Shown here: positions 18,161 to 26,401 of the stretch, one piece after another
Layout of the letters: each line of letters begins with the position of its first letter
Numbering within the stretch: position 1 is the first letter of the stretch
Source: CBDIBC01 sp965276635
Lineage (GTDB): Bacteria; Actinomycetota; Acidimicrobiia; Acidimicrobiales; Palsa-688
Assembly (NCBI GenBank): GCA_965276635.1
Contig: CBDIBC010000005.1
Span: forward strand, 1,612,001-1,676,000
DNA: 64,000 nucleotides
Reading direction: 5' to 3'
Notes under the pieces: model-generated
Seen by the model: the letters and a program-made list of their open reading frames with translations, nothing else
Told to the model about the DNA's origin: nothing
Databases searched by the model: none
Made by a program: the position numbers and the translations under genes

Positions 18161-18830
18161 CCGCTCGGCCATCGAACCCACCGGCCGCACCCAGGTGCGG
18201 CGCAGCCGCGACCGGGGCCGCTACGAGCGGGCGCAGATCCATGCCATCCTCGACGAGGGCACCATCTGCCATGTGGCCGGCTATGTGGATGGCTCCACCT
18301 GGATGATCCCCACGGCGTACGGCCGGCGCGGCGACGATCTGCTCCTGCACGGCGCGGCGGGGAACCACCTGCTGAAGGCGGCCAGCGACGGCACCGAGCT
18401 GACCGTGACCGTCACACTCGTCGACGCCATGGTGGTCGCCCGGTCCACGTTCCACCACTCCATCAACTACCGATCGGTCGTGGTCTTCGGCCGGGCGACG
18501 GTGATCAGTGAGCCGGCCGAGAAGGCGGCGGCGCTGGCGGCCATCGTCGATCACCTGTTGCCCGGCCGCAGCCACGAATGCCGCCAGCCCACCACCGCCG
18601 AGCTGACCCAGACCCGCGTGATCCGCCTGCCGATCACCGAGGCATCGGCCAAGATCCGCACCGGCCCGCCGATCGACGACGAGGCCGACCTGGGCGCAGA
18701 GGTATGGTCCGGCGAGCTGCCCCTCACCACCACCATGGGGGCGCCCGTCGACGCTCCCGACGTCACGGCCGGGACGTCGCCCACGGCCGCCTGGATGCAC
18801 CAGGAGCGTTGGGCGCCCCACGTCCGGTAG
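18153..18830 (+). CDS. Pyridoxamine 5'-phosphate oxidase family flavoprotein
   Basis: A 225-aa split-barrel flavin-binding protein. The region YERAQIHAILDEGTICHVAG, MIPTAYGRRGDDLLLHGAAG, VTLVDAMVVARSTFHHSINYRSVVVFG is the pattern of the FMN/F420-binding MSMEG-type PPOX family annotated as Nim-like or pyridoxamine oxidase-like. The exact substrate is unknown. GTG 18153 overlaps the end of the upstream phosphatase gene, indicating a shared transcript. Confidence 0.8.
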   Translation: MSDRSAIEPTGRTQVRRSRDRGRYERAQIHAILDEGTICHVAGYVDGSTWMIPTAYGRRGDDLLLHGAAGNHLLKAASDGTELTVTVTLVDAMVVARSTFHHSINYRSVVVFGRATVISEPAEKAAALAAIVDHLLPGRSHECRQPTTAELTQTRVIRLPITEASAKIRTGPPIDDEADLGAEVWSGELPLTTTMGAPVDAPDVTAGTSPTAAWMHQERWAPHVR

Positions 18831-18860
18831 CGCTGCTCGTGGATCGTGGTGGCCGGTGCC

Positions 18861-18966
18861 AAGGTCGGGGGGTGGCTGGCGCCGGGGTCGGGGGGTGGGG
18901 GCCGGCGCCGGGTCGGGGGGTGGGGGCCGGCGCCGGGTCAGGGGTGGTGGCTGGCGCCGGGTAGGG
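18861..18966 (+). repeat. G-rich 25-26-bp tandem repeat (about four copies)
   Basis: Four degenerate copies of a unit like gtcggggggtgggggccggcgccggg stand between the PPOX gene and the MBL gene. Runs of four to six G on the plus strand could form G-quadruplexes. No gene spans it. Function unknown. Confidence 0.8.
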
Positions 18967-19081
18967 GCCTGCGATCGGAGGTTTGGCGCGATCGTTGTCG
19001 CCGGGGACCCAAAACTGCGCCCGGCCTCGGAGGCGGCGCGGCCCAAACCGCGCCTGACCTCGCCGGCGTAGGGTCGACCGC

Positions 19082-20005
19082 ATGGGGACCTACATCGGAC
19101 CTGGGATCTTCGAGATCGACACGCTGCTCGGCGGTTGGGAGCGGGTGACGGCGGGTTACCTGGTGGAGGGGCCGACGCCCGTGCTGGTCGAGACCGGCAG
19201 CCAGAGCTCGGTGCCGGCGCTGCTGGCTGCGATGGCCGATCACGGCGTGGCCGCCACTGACCTGGCGGGCGTGGCCGTGACCCACATCCACCTCGATCAC
19301 GCCGGCGGGGTCGGCGACGTGGCCCGGGCCTTCCCGAACGCGACCGTCTACGTGCACGAGCGAGGAGCGCGCCACCTGGTCGACCCGGGCCGCCTGGTCC
19401 GCTCGGCCATGCTTGTCTACGGAGACCTGCTCGACTCGCTCTACGGGCGGCTCGACCCCACGCCTGCCGAGCGAATCCACGTGCTGGCCGACGGCGAGAC
19501 CATCGACATCGGCGGGCGGCGGGCGCTCACCACCGTCGACTCACCCGGCCACGCCAAGCATCACCTGGCCTTGCACGACAGCGAGAGCGGGATCCTCTTC
19601 GCCGGCGATGCCGTCGGCGTCCGCCTGCCCGACGTCGGCGTGCTGCGGCCGGCGACCCCACCGGCGGACTTCGACCTGGCCCAGGCGGTGACGTCGCTAC
19701 AGAAGTTCAGGACCCGCCGGCCCGTCGGCGTTGCCCTCGCCCACTACGGGCTGCTGCCGGACCCCATGGGCATGTTGGAGGAGGCCGAGGACAGCCTGCG
19801 GTTGTGGGCGGAGGTGGCCGAAGCGGCATGGCGCGAGGATCGCGACATCGCCACCGCCCTCGACGACCGGTTCGGGCGCACCCTCACCGGCGTCGACCCG
19901 GCGCATCGCGACAAGCTGGAGACGCTGAATGGGATCCACGCCAACGCCGCCGGCCTGCGCCGTTGGCTGGAGACCACGAAGGGGACCGAGGCGGCTGAGT
20001 CCTGA
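19082..20005 (+). CDS. MBL-fold metallo-hydrolase
   Basis: A 307-aa metallo-beta-lactamase-fold protein. The metal motif is THIHLDHAGG (HxHxDH), with further ligands in DSPGHAKHHLAL, LFAGDAVG and VALAHYG. The C-terminal 60 residues form an additional helical segment. Family members hydrolyse thioesters, lactones or phosphodiesters; the substrate cannot be determined. The ATG at 19082 starts right after a G-rich repeat region. Confidence 0.85.
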   Translation: MGTYIGPGIFEIDTLLGGWERVTAGYLVEGPTPVLVETGSQSSVPALLAAMADHGVAATDLAGVAVTHIHLDHAGGVGDVARAFPNATVYVHERGARHLVDPGRLVRSAMLVYGDLLDSLYGRLDPTPAERIHVLADGETIDIGGRRALTTVDSPGHAKHHLALHDSESGILFAGDAVGVRLPDVGVLRPATPPADFDLAQAVTSLQKFRTRRPVGVALAHYGLLPDPMGMLEEAEDSLRLWAEVAEAAWREDRDIATALDDRFGRTLTGVDPAHRDKLETLNGIHANAAGLRRWLETTKGTEAAES

Positions 20006-20041
20006 GCGCAGCTGGCCCTGGTCGATCCAACGGCGACGGGT

Positions 20042-20344
20042 TCAGTGCACCTCGGAGAGAATCGTCGACATGCTCCCGGTGGAGAAGTTGGCCATATCGG
20101 CGGCCGCGGCCGAGCCCTCGGCGCCCGCCATCGCTGACCCCATGGCCTCCATGCTCTCCCACACCAGCTCGGCGATGAGGAAGTACGGAGGGTCGCCGCC
20201 ATCGGCCCCGGGCAGGCACTTCCCCCATGTGAAGCGAGCCAGATCAGGGATCTTGGACGCCAGCGGGGCGTGGGTGGACTCGTAATAGCTGAGGAACGCC
20301 TCGGGGTCGGTTGGCTTGCCGTAGAGCACCGTCAGTCTGATCAT
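20042..20344 (-). CDS. EthD domain protein
   Basis: A 100-aa dimeric alpha/beta barrel protein: MIRLTVLYGKPTDPEAFLSYYESTHAPLA is the EthD start (His of STH conserved), followed by FTWGKCLPG and PPYFLIAELVWESMEAMGSAM. Named after a protein needed for ethyl tert-butyl ether degradation, but most members are of unknown role. It converges with the MBL gene. The 238 bp upstream (20345-20582) contain no gene that I can support. Confidence 0.85.
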   Translation of the reverse strand: MIRLTVLYGKPTDPEAFLSYYESTHAPLASKIPDLARFTWGKCLPGADGGDPPYFLIAELVWESMEAMGSAMAGAEGSAAAADMANFSTGSMSTILSEVH

Positions 20345-20582
20345 GGCGTCACCGTAGCTCTGGCGCCGAGTGCCGGACGGGCCGCTCGTCGACGCTCGCC
20401 CAACGGGCGTTTGTCGCAGCGAACCCGGTCGCCCGACGGCTCAACTCCTCGAGGACCGAGGGCCGCCGGATCCGACCTCCCAACACGCTGCCCCCGAACC
20501 GATCTACACCGCAGAGGCGACTGCCTGGGGCGGGCCGGAGGACCCGTCGCGGCTACGGTGAGCCCGGCTGCGGGTTGGAGGC

Positions 20583-20927
20583 TCAGGCGGGCCAGTGGGT
20601 CTCGGTGATGGCCCCACCATCGACGCGGAAGGAGTGCACGGTGCCCCCTGGCACCGTGGGTCGCAGACGGCACTCGTACTCGCCCTCGGTCAGGGATTCG
20701 TACAGGGCCGCGGCCAGGGTGGCGACGGCGGTCCGTCGTTCGCGGATGGCAACATGCGTGCCGTCCCACGCCGCGCCGCGCCGGCGGACCTCCAGCTCCA
20801 CGCCGATCAGGTCGGGATCCGTGTAGACGATCGCCGCACCGACGGATCCGCCGATGTCCACGATCACCGTGCCCGTCTCACTCGGTCCTGGTACGGGTTC
20901 GGGCTCGTTGGCGGGGCGGGGATCCAC
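20583..20927 (-). CDS. Conserved hypothetical protein, about 114 aa
   Basis: I do not recognise a named family. The middle (GTVIVDIGGSVGAAIVYTDP, LIGVELEVRR, HVAIRERR, AALYESLTEGEYECRLRP) has alternating hydrophobic residues like a small beta-sandwich and resembles short actinobacterial conserved proteins. No signal peptide or membrane segment. It follows the next gene upstream (ending 20938) by 10 bp on the same strand, so they may be co-transcribed. Confidence 0.65.
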   Translation of the reverse strand: MDPRPANEPEPVPGPSETGTVIVDIGGSVGAAIVYTDPDLIGVELEVRRRGAAWDGTHVAIRERRTAVATLAAALYESLTEGEYECRLRPTVPGGTVHSFRVDGGAITETHWPA

Positions 20928-20937
20928 GCCCTGGATG

Positions 20938-21246
20938 CTAGGGGGCTGGCTCGCTGTGGTGTGGGTGCAGGGCCTCCTCGAGCCTCGGCGCCAGAGTCGC
21001 GGCGCCGAAGACTCGGAACGTCTCAGCTGCGGCCGCCGTTTCGACCATAAGCCACATCGTTCCGCGGACTCGCACCCCGATGACGTCTTGCGCCTTGCAC
21101 TCCCAGTAGGTGTCGGCGCGCCGACGCTCCAGTCGGTTCGGCGCGAAGCGCAGGCTGGCCTGGTCGGCGATCAAGCGGCCGCCGGCGAGGCGCCAGTGGT
21201 ATCGGCGGGCGGCTCGGATGGAAAGCACATCTGAAGCATCGGTCAT
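20938..21246 (-). CDS. Hypothetical protein with PH/GRAM-like core
   Basis: About 102 aa from ATG 21246 (the frame is open to 21270). The pattern LAGGRLIADQASLRFAPNRL, WECKAQDVIGVRVRG, MWLMVETAAAAETFRVFG is that of bacterial PH/GRAM-like domains, where a membrane- or ligand-binding beta barrel is followed by a helix. Assignment rests on pattern only. Likely operon with the gene downstream at 20583-20927. Confidence 0.6.
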   Translation of the reverse strand: MTDASDVLSIRAARRYHWRLAGGRLIADQASLRFAPNRLERRRADTYWECKAQDVIGVRVRGTMWLMVETAAAAETFRVFGAATLAPRLEEALHPHHSEPAP

Positions 21247-21338
21247 TCCTGGCCGGCGCTGTAGACGCACGAAGCCGCAGAAGCGCAGTGGAACCGGCTG
21301 CCGGCTGGGCCTGACGCTACCGCAGCGAGCCTCTTACG

Positions 21339-21403
21339 GTCCCTCGGGGGTATCCCACCCCGACCCGACTCGTGGGATCTGGGTGGGATGACCCCTCGGG
21401 TCG
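21339..21403 (-). terminator. Long imperfect hairpin downstream of tRNA-Ser(CGA)
   Basis: Arms 21341-21360 (ccctcgggggtatcccaccc) and 21382-21401 (gggtgggatgacccctcggg) are complementary over 16-17 of 20 positions, including a perfect 9-bp atcccaccc/gggtgggat pair, with a 21-nt loop. It lies about 40 bp beyond the tRNA 3' end on the tRNA strand. It may be a transcription terminator, though no U-tract follows. Confidence 0.4.
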
Positions 21404-21440
21404 TGGCCAGCAACTGACACAAGAGACAGCCTCTGACCGG

Positions 21441-21526
21441 CGGAGGGAGTGGGATTTGAACCCACGGTGCCCAAAGGACACAACGGTTTTCGAGACCGTC
21501 CGATTCGGCCGCTCTCGCATCCCTCC
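21441..21526 (-). tRNA. tRNA-Ser (anticodon CGA)
   Basis: An 86-nt class II tRNA on the minus strand: acceptor GGAGGGA/TCCCTCC, anticodon stem ACGGT/ACCGT with loop CTCGAAA, long variable arm, T arm GTGGGTTCAAATCCCAC. CCA is not encoded. The 3' flank GTCAGAGGCT also follows tRNA-Ser(UGA). Confidence 0.93.
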
Positions 21527-21599
21527 TGGCGGTTCCGAGCATACAAGGCGGCGCCGGCTGCCCGACCGAGCGGAACGTCATGGACAAGCGAGTACCGGC

Positions 21600-22082
21600 C
21601 TATAGCGGCGAGCCGTCCGTTCGCCGGGTGGCGAACCATCCGCTGAGCATGGAGGCGGCCTCGTCGGCGAGGACGCCGGGCGTGACGGGTATCTCGTGGT
21701 TCAGGCGCGGGTCCGCGCACAGGTTATAGAGCGATCCGCAGGCGCCCGCCTTCAGGTCGGGAGCGGCGAAGACCAGCCGTCCCAGCCGGGAGGCCACGGC
21801 GGCGCCGGCACACATGGCGCACGGTTCGAGGGTGACGTAGAGCGTGGCGGCGTCCAGCCGCCACGAGCCCGCCGCTCGGGCTGCGGCTCGCAGCGCCAGG
21901 ATCTCGGCGTGGGCGGTCGGGTCGGCGTCGGCCTCCCGTCGGTTCCCGGCGGCAGCGACGATCCGGCCCCCGATGACCACGACGGCGCCCACGGGGACAT
22001 CTCCCGCGTCGCCGGCCAGGGCCGCGGCGTGCAGGGCCTCCCGCATGGCGACGGCGTCGTCTGCGGTCTCCGCGTCGTCCAT
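21600..22082 (-). CDS. tadA: tRNA-specific adenosine deaminase (cytidine/deoxycytidylate deaminase family)
   Basis: Deaminates A34 of tRNA-Arg(ACG) to inosine. About 160 aa from ATG 22082 (frame open to 22121). The catalytic HAE is in DPTAHAEILALRAAA, and the zinc cysteines are in VTLEPCAMCAGA. GACGSLYNL, HEIPVTPGVLADEAASML is the typical TadA C-terminal part. It lies 73 bp downstream of no other gene on its strand and next to tRNA-Ser(CGA). Confidence 0.9.
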   Translation of the reverse strand: MDDAETADDAVAMREALHAAALAGDAGDVPVGAVVVIGGRIVAAAGNRREADADPTAHAEILALRAAARAAGSWRLDAATLYVTLEPCAMCAGAAVASRLGRLVFAAPDLKAGACGSLYNLCADPRLNHEIPVTPGVLADEAASMLSGWFATRRTDGSPL

Positions 22083-22298
22083 TCCCGCACCGTAGCGATT
22101 CGTCGCCGCCGAGCCCGTCACTCAGCGGGAGGAGCCAGCTGCCCGTCCGTCGAACTATTCCGTACCGATCTCACCCGGGCGGCGCTGGGGCCGTCCGGAT
22201 GGCTTGGAGGCCGGCCGGGGGGAAGGTCTGCTGCGCAACCACGGGATCGAGCAATCTGACGGCCCCCACATCTGGTCGGCTGCCGGTAGCGTCTGGCG

Positions 22299-22853
22299 AT
22301 GGCAACCGACCGAGCGTTCGCCTTCCTCGGGGGCATCAACGTCGGGGGCCATCGGGTCAGCAACGCCACGCTCGTCGACATCCTCACCGGCCTCGGGGTC
22401 AGCGGGGTGACATCGTTCCTGGCCAGCGGCAACCTCACCTTCGAGGTGTTGCCCGACACTCCCGACCTCGACGGGCTGGCCGACCGGTTTGAGGAGGCCT
22501 GCGCGGCACGGCTCGGCTATGCCGTACCGACCTGGATGCGCACGGGTCGCGAGCTGTCGGCCGTGGCGCCCGCCGATCCCCTGGCCGGCATCGAGCGCGC
22601 CGACGGCGACCGGGTCCACGTCGGCTTCTTCCGCGAGCAGCTCGACTCGGGTGCGGTGGCCGCCCTGGAGGCGCTCTCCGACGCCGGCAATGTGCTGCGC
22701 GCCGACGGCCGCGAGCTCTACTGGCTGTGCCACGGGCCGATCAGCGAGTCCACCGTGAAGGGTCCGATGATGAGCCGGGCGGCGGGCGCGCCGACCACCA
22801 TGCGGAACCTGAGCTCCGTCGTGCGCCTGGTCGACCGCCACCCGCCTGATTGA
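22299..22853 (+). CDS. DUF1697 domain protein
   Basis: A 184-aa protein whose start FAFLGGINVGGHRVSNATLV, SFLASGNLTFEV, and C-terminal ESTVKGPMMSRAAGAPTTMRNLSSVVRL match the DUF1697 family (RNA-binding-like alpha/beta fold of unknown role). Compact cytosolic protein, no membrane segment. The aminotransferase gene starts 25 bp downstream on the same strand. Confidence 0.85.
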   Translation: MATDRAFAFLGGINVGGHRVSNATLVDILTGLGVSGVTSFLASGNLTFEVLPDTPDLDGLADRFEEACAARLGYAVPTWMRTGRELSAVAPADPLAGIERADGDRVHVGFFREQLDSGAVAALEALSDAGNVLRADGRELYWLCHGPISESTVKGPMMSRAAGAPTTMRNLSSVVRLVDRHPPD

Positions 22854-22878
22854 CACACCCCAGCGCGAGGATGGTCCC

Positions 22879-24156
22879 ATGAGCGCCGCCGACCTCCCCG
22901 CCCTGCTCCATCCGTTCGCCCGGCCGGCTGCCGACCGTGACGTCTTCGTCGACATCGTGTCGGGGCTCGGTGCCGAGGTGACCGATTCCCGGGGGACCAC
23001 CTACGTCGATGCGCTCGGCAGCCTGTGGTATTGCAACGTCGGCCACGGCCGACCGGAGATCGCCGACGCCGTGGCCAACCAGATGCGGACCCTCGATGCC
23101 TTCCACCTCTTCGACCGATTCACCAACCCGGTGGCCGACCGCCTGGCCGAGCGTCTCGCCGGATTGGCGCCCATGCCGGACGCCCGCGTCTTCCTGACGT
23201 CGGGCGGCTCGGAGGCGGTGGAGACCGCGGTCAAGCTGGCTCGCGTCGGCCAGGCACTGGCGGGCCACCCGGAGCGGACGGTGGTGGTGAGCCGCCGGCC
23301 GTCGTATCACGGCGTCACCTACGCGGCCATGACGGCCACGGGCCTGCCGCCGAACCAGGAGTGCTTCGGGCCGTTGGTGCCCGACATGGTGCAGGTCCCC
23401 TACGACGACGCGACCGCGCTCGACCGGCTGGTCGAGGCGCAGGCCGGCCGCATCGCCGCGGTGATCGCCGAGCCGGTGGTCGGGGCCGGGGGCGTCTACC
23501 CGCCGCCGGCTGGCTACCTGGAGGGCCTGCGGGAGCGTTGCGACCGGTGGGGGGCGTACCTGATCCTCGACGAGGTGATCTGCGGCTTCGGTCGACTCGG
23601 GCAGTGGTGGGGCGGCCAGCACTTCGGCGTCCAGGCCGACCTGATCACCTTCGCCAAGGGCGTGACGTCGGGCTACCTTCCTCTGGGCGGCGTGGTGGTC
23701 GGACCGGGCGTGCGCGCCGCCCTGGAGGCCGACCGCAGCTTCGTGCTGCGGCACGGCTACACCTACAGCGGCCACCCGGTCGCCGCCGCGGCGGCGTTGG
23801 CCAACCTCGACATCATCGAGTCGGAGGAGCTGGCAAAGGAGGCGGGTCGGATCGGAGCGGTCCTCGGCCGGGGCCTGGCCGAGCTGGTGGACGGGGAGCA
23901 CGTGCTCGAGGTGCGGGGGGTCCAGGGCATCTGGGCGCTGGGGTTGGCGCCGCACCTGCGAGCACCGGTGCTGCGGGACGCGTTGCTCGGCCACGGCGCG
24001 ATCGCCCGGCCGGTGGGCGACGAGGCGCTGGCGTACTGCCCGCCGTTGGTCATCACCGACGACCAGATCCACCAGACGCTCGACGGCACCCGCAAGGCCA
24101 TCGACGAGGTGGTCAGCAAGGAGGTGGTCAGCAAGGAGGTGGTCAGCCGGTCGTGA
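22879..24156 (+). CDS. Class III PLP-dependent aminotransferase
   Basis: A 425-aa omega-aminotransferase-type enzyme. It has SLWYCNVGHGRPEIADAV, LTSGGSEAVETAVKLAR (PLP phosphate binding), SYHGVT, YLILDEVICGFGRLG (PLP ring Asp) and the Schiff-base Lys in LITFAKGVTSGYLPLGGV. The aspartate/taurine/adenosylmethionine class cannot be split from sequence here. The last residues EVVSKEVVSKEVVSRS derive from a 15-bp tandem repeat (gtggtcagcaaggag) and extend the normal C-terminus. The stop region overlaps the convergent hydrolase by 14 bp. Confidence 0.88.
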   Translation: MSAADLPALLHPFARPAADRDVFVDIVSGLGAEVTDSRGTTYVDALGSLWYCNVGHGRPEIADAVANQMRTLDAFHLFDRFTNPVADRLAERLAGLAPMPDARVFLTSGGSEAVETAVKLARVGQALAGHPERTVVVSRRPSYHGVTYAAMTATGLPPNQECFGPLVPDMVQVPYDDATALDRLVEAQAGRIAAVIAEPVVGAGGVYPPPAGYLEGLRERCDRWGAYLILDEVICGFGRLGQWWGGQHFGVQADLITFAKGVTSGYLPLGGVVVGPGVRAALEADRSFVLRHGYTYSGHPVAAAAALANLDIIESEELAKEAGRIGAVLGRGLAELVDGEHVLEVRGVQGIWALGLAPHLRAPVLRDALLGHGAIARPVGDEALAYCPPLVITDDQIHQTLDGTRKAIDEVVSKEVVSKEVVSRS

Positions 24157-25027
24157 TACCCACCCGCTCCGCGCCGAAGCCGAGCAGCTGCGGAGCCAGC
24201 AGCGGCCACCGCTCGAAGAGGCCGTGTCCGGCCGCCGCCGCCGCCGAACGCTGCGGCCACTCGTCGTCGGGCCAGGGCGGCTCGACCAGCTCGGCGCCGG
24301 GGATGAGGCGGGCCAGCTGCTCGCTCGTGGCCCGGGTGTGGTGCGGGTCCGCGGCCCCGCTACGGAAGACCAGCGTCGGCAGCTGCAGCTTCGTGCAGGC
24401 GTCGTCGCTCAGCCCGGGAACGGTGGCCCCCGGCTGCGGGCAGTAGACGAGCATCCACCGCTCCATGGTGGCGATGAACTCCTGGGGATCGAGGCTGACG
24501 AACCGCTCGTGGTTGGCCGGGTTCTGCGCCTGCACGCCTGCCCATTCCGGCAGGGCCGCCACTGCCTCCATGCCCTTGGTCCACGCCGCGTACACCGAGG
24601 CCCCGCAATAGTGGACCGCCAGGGTCAACAAGCCGAAGGGGCCGCCGCTCACCCAGACCATGGCCAGCCCGGCGGCCACCTCCGGATGGCGGGCGGCGGT
24701 GAGCAACGAGACCCGCGCCCCGCCCGACCCGCCGAAGATGATGGCCGGAGCCATGTCCAGCTGGCGGAGGAGCCCGGCCAGGTGGTCAGCCTGCATCTCG
24801 GACTCGGAGGCGCCCGTGAAGCACACGTTCGACGCGCCGGTGTTCGGCCGGTCCCAGATGAGCACCCGGTGACCGTGCTTGGCCAGCTCCTCCGCCAGCT
24901 GGCGCAGGCCGGGGGTATCCCGGGCGAAGCGACCGCCGGGCGTCAGGACCCACGGCGCACCGTTGCCCCCCGGATCGCCGACGATGTCGTAGGCGATCGT
25001 CGTTCCCTCGATGTCGACCGTAGCCAT
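24143..25027 (-). CDS. Alpha/beta hydrolase
   Basis: A 294-aa protein beginning MATVDIEGTTIAYDIVGDPG, preceded by a strong ggggaggt ribosome-binding site. Oxyanion region LTPGGRFARD, WDRPNTGAS, nucleophile elbow IIFGGSGGARVSLL (GxSxG), acid region PTLVFRSGAADPHHT, and a C-terminal PPWPDDEW...GHGLFERWP. Family members include esterases, haloalkane dehalogenases and C-C hydrolases; the substrate is unknown. Divergent from the amidohydrolase (112 bp between starts). Confidence 0.83.
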   Translation of the reverse strand: MATVDIEGTTIAYDIVGDPGGNGAPWVLTPGGRFARDTPGLRQLAEELAKHGHRVLIWDRPNTGASNVCFTGASESEMQADHLAGLLRQLDMAPAIIFGGSGGARVSLLTAARHPEVAAGLAMVWVSGGPFGLLTLAVHYCGASVYAAWTKGMEAVAALPEWAGVQAQNPANHERFVSLDPQEFIATMERWMLVYCPQPGATVPGLSDDACTKLQLPTLVFRSGAADPHHTRATSEQLARLIPGAELVEPPWPDDEWPQRSAAAAAGHGLFERWPLLAPQLLGFGAERVGITTG

Positions 25028-25138
25028 GTGCACCTCCCCCGCGGCGGGCGCCGCTCGGCGGATGGTAGCGCCCCAGGAGAACGACGTTCTTGGAATCGGT
25101 GATACCGTCGGCTCGGGAACCAACAACAGGGGGGTGTG

Positions 25139-26305
25139 ATGACCATCAGCGCAGAGTCTGTCCGGGTGATCGACGCAGACACGCACATGACCGAGCCACA
25201 CGACCTGTGGACCAAGCGGGCGCCGGCGTCCATGCGCGACCGCATGCCGCACGTGACCGACGTGGACGGCCTGGCCACCTGGGTGATCGAGGGCGCGGTG
25301 CTCGGCCGGGCCGGTGCCGGCGGGGTCATCGATCGAGCCGGCCACAAGGTGCGGGCCTTCGAGGGCCTCTACGAGTGGGAGATCGATCAGGTGCATCGTG
25401 CCGCGTTCGATCCGCAGGCCCGGGTGGCGCTCATGGACGAGACCGGTATCTACGCCCAGATCGTGTTCCCGAACGTCGTCGGTCTCGGCGGCCAGGGCAT
25501 CGCCTCGGTCGTCGACGACGTGGCGTTGCGCACCGCGTGCGTGGAGATCTTCAACGACGCCAGCGCCGAGTTCCAGTCCGAGTCCGGCGGCCGCATGCTG
25601 CCGATGGCGGTGCTGCCGGCGTGGGACATCGACGCCTGCGTACGGGAGGTGCGTCGGGCGAGCAGCATGGACCTGCGCGGCGTCAACCTGACGTCCGATC
25701 CCCAGGACCTGGGCGCTCCCGACCTGGCCGACCGGGCGTGGGATCCGGTGTGGGAAGTGTGCAGTGAGCTGAAGATGCCCGTGCACTTCCACATCGGCGC
25801 CAGCCTCACGGCGATGACCTACTTCGGCTCCTACCCGTGGCCGTCGCATGACGACGACACCAAGCTGGCCATCGGCGGGACCTTGCTGTTCGTCGGCAAC
25901 GCCCGGGTGGTCGTGAACATCATCTGCTCCGGCATGCTCGACCGCTTCCCGGATCTGAAGGTGGTGTCAGTCGAGAGCGGCGTCGGCTGGGTCCCGTTCA
26001 TCATGGAGGCGCTGGAGTACGAGATGGCGGAGAACGCACCGGGCAAGCTCGGGGCCATGGAGCTCACCCCGGTCGAGTACTTCCGCCGGCAGATCTATGC
26101 CACCACCTGGTTCGAGCGCCGGAACATCGCGTCGGTCGTCGATTCGGTCGGCGCCGACAACCTCATGTTCGAGACGGACTTCCCCCATCCCACCTGCCTG
26201 TATCCGGGTCCGCTGGAGAGCGCGGCGACGAACCTGGCCGACCTCACCCCCGAGGTGCAACGCAAGATCCTGGGCGACAACGCCGTCAAGCTGTACCGAA
26301 TCTGA
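25139..26305 (+). CDS. Amidohydrolase family protein (ACMSD-like)
   Basis: A 388-aa TIM-barrel metal-dependent hydrolase of the amidohydrolase_2 type. N-terminal metal motif RVIDADTHMTEPHDLW, central PVHFHIGASL, and C-terminal ETDFPHPTCLYPG, the usual set for decarboxylase/hydrolase enzymes acting on aromatic or hydroxylated acids. An in-frame GTG lies directly before the ATG. Often found in aromatic degradation gene clusters; here it stands alone beside an alpha/beta hydrolase. Confidence 0.85.
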   Translation: MTISAESVRVIDADTHMTEPHDLWTKRAPASMRDRMPHVTDVDGLATWVIEGAVLGRAGAGGVIDRAGHKVRAFEGLYEWEIDQVHRAAFDPQARVALMDETGIYAQIVFPNVVGLGGQGIASVVDDVALRTACVEIFNDASAEFQSESGGRMLPMAVLPAWDIDACVREVRRASSMDLRGVNLTSDPQDLGAPDLADRAWDPVWEVCSELKMPVHFHIGASLTAMTYFGSYPWPSHDDDTKLAIGGTLLFVGNARVVVNIICSGMLDRFPDLKVVSVESGVGWVPFIMEALEYEMAENAPGKLGAMELTPVEYFRRQIYATTWFERRNIASVVDSVGADNLMFETDFPHPTCLYPGPLESAATNLADLTPEVQRKILGDNAVKLYRI

Positions 26306-26401
26306 CCGGGCGTCATCGGGCGGAACGACGCTCTCCCTCCGTGCGTCCCCCTCACCGTCGCACCCCTCTGTAAGACTCCCCGACAGGCGAAGGGAGTCGA
26401 C

